Shown here: in pieces, positions 18,700-20,166 of the stretch
Numbering within the stretch: the stretch's first letter is position 1
Layout of the letters: each line of letters begins with the position of its first letter
DNA from: Didymodactylos carnosus
Taxonomy: Eukaryota; Rotifera; Eurotatoria; Philodinida; Philodinidae
Assembly (NCBI GenBank): GCA_905250885.1
Contig: CAJNOQ010003475.1
Coordinates: forward strand, 1-20,166
Length of the DNA stretch: 20,166 bases
Direction: 5' to 3'
Position numbers and translations under genes: made by a program
The notes under the pieces: model-generated
The model's database searches: none
Seen by the model: only the letters and a program-made list of their open reading frames with translations
What the model was told of the DNA's origin: nothing

Positions 18700-20166
18700 G
18701 AAAGTTTAAAGACAAGGAAAATTTTGCAATTCTCGGAAGTGGATCTATACAACAGTACGAAAGACCGTGCGCAACTCTCTCCAAAACACCCTAAATCCGA
18801 AGGTCTTTTAGTAAAACACTTCGTAGGAATTTTACCATTAGACCTCTAGGTCTACGCTACCAAACTTTTTTCCTAGTTAATTTCCGAGGTTTCTTAATCA
18901 TCCCATCCCTTTGGTTTATGAGTCGGAACGAAGTCTTGCATCTCACTCAGTATGCTGTTTTGTCCTCGATTATCCACACCCTACCATCATACTCATCGGC
19001 AATATCAACTGCGATCATCAGTATATAACGGCCTTCTTTGACTGATGAGAGTAAATGAAATAAGATATTGTCTACTCTCACTAAACAGCATCCCTTTCCA
19101 CTTTTTTTGTCATAGAACCGTTCCAGTTGGATCTAACGGGATAGGTTTATAGAGAACAACGTTTACTACAAAATGAAACTACTCTGAGCCTCCCAGGACC
19201 TTTCCTCGTGGAGTTATGAATTTTTCAAATTAATTTTTGTCTCTACAGACTTTTTCTCAATCGGACAGAACGCTAAAAGTTTTGTCGTATAGATCAAAGT
19301 GTTTTCGTCCAAAACAGACGGCGCTCAACCTTTCAGCTCCAGTTTTCTCCCGAAAAATACCGTTTATCCGGTACCTTCTGTATATATGCGCAGAATACGA
19401 AATACGAGTGATCAAAATTGTCTGGCATTGCAAGTATATTTCTCTAAAGTGAGATGAAAATTTCACACTATATGCCAGAAATTAAATTAACCCTCCATCG
19501 TTTTCAATTTGTCCTTTTCGAAATGCAACAATGCCAAATTCCATAACCGATTTTTAACCAGGAGCAAATGTTATTTTATTGTTACGTTTGATACGAACAA
19601 GATTCTGTGGAAAAATTTTCGCTCTGTAAAATTGTTTATGCATCTGTGGTAAATCGGCCCCACAGAATTTAAGAGATCGCGGCGTGGGACGGTGAGTACT
19701 CGGGTTTTTTCGAGAAAACTCCTCAAGAACACGATCAAAAGGAAAAATTCCGAAAGGGCCTAGAGATATGAGAGACCATCAACTGAAAAAATTTTTCATC
19801 TCCACGACTTCCCTGTTCAGTATACCGCAATGAACAAAAAAGATGTGACGGTTATTCTTAATAACTTTTTGATATTTTTTTCTGATTAAATTCGCTTGTT
19901 TTCCAGTTCTATCTGGTTCCTGTCCTTACTATTTACGCATAAGAGATCTTCAAAAACTACACAAGCAGCATTTCTGACCTTTTTTAACACTTTCATAATG
20001 TCTTTTGTGTAGTACTCACGAAGTTTTTGACTAACACCTTGGATGACTTCAACTGAAGGAAAAAAGAACAGAACGGGAAAGGAAAAGTGAAACATTTACA
20101 TTTAACACACATTACACATTACATCTCAAGAATAACGGATTGATCGTGCGTACACTGCATGCTTTA
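18700..20166. other. Right flank with weak coding-like fragments
   Basis: No complete gene. On the minus strand about 58 codons (roughly 19130-18951) read like protein (for example GRYILMIAVDIADEYDGRVW) up to a TGA. A second piece lies at about 20059-19886: a pyrimidine-rich CCTTCAG acceptor followed by an open frame containing QGVSQKLREYYTKDIMKVLK. They could be exons or relics of one minus-strand gene, but 700 bases of non-coding-looking sequence separate them. Plus-strand ORFs here look random. Confidence 0.3.

Noticed and set aside
19487..19500. TTAACCCTCC, the same ten bases as the left end of the MITE at 11046
   Set aside because: No matching inverted end with TTAA is found in the window, and the sequence diverges after CCCTCC. 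A partner could lie beyond the right edge, but one short match is not evidence.
1..20166. CRISPR array, bacterial operon or phage features
   Set aside because: There are no regularly spaced direct repeats with unique spacers, no ribosome-binding-site-led gene strings, and splice signals are eukaryotic.

Overview
This window looks like eukaryotic nuclear DNA, most likely from a bdelloid rotifer such as Rotaria. It is AT-rich. The one clearly spliced gene has short GT-AG introns of 59 to 70 bases. Several relics match families I know as typical of bdelloid genomes: a pentapeptide-repeat protein with an ILPNGT motif, a KRBA2/integrase-like ORF and a retroelement-type env relic. The taxon is an inference from these features; no rRNA or other marker gene is present.

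Layout. Bases 1-2200 hold no convincing gene. A small four-helix membrane protein follows (2245-2733, +). Two adjacent long inverted repeats (2820-3592 and 3602-4029) look like foldback elements. A coiled-coil protein gene (4926-6204, +) appears to begin with a 7-base first exon. From 6.5 to 14 kb the DNA is mostly mobile-element debris. It contains a GC-richer palindromic tandem array (6497-6900) and a broken env-like fusion-glycoprotein relic (about 7249-9176). That relic is itself interrupted by a MITE and by a tandem-repeat block. Next come a frameshifted ORF (9366-9788), a 571-base inverted-repeat element (9789-10359) and an integrase-like pseudogene split by a piggyBac-type MITE (10893-11423). 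A perfect 40-base palindrome, a hairpin family, a pentapeptide-repeat pseudogene (12275-12924, -) and a decayed 624-base piggyBac element (13281-13904) complete this stretch.

The right part holds the best gene in the window: a CPA2-family cation:proton antiporter in four exons (16682-18636, -; 588 residues). Bases 18.7-20.2 kb carry only weak coding-like fragments.

The three genes that look intact (four-helix protein, coiled-coil protein, antiporter) have no evident functional link. The rest is best read as layers of insertion: elements landed in older elements and left flanking duplications that allow the order of events to be partly reconstructed.
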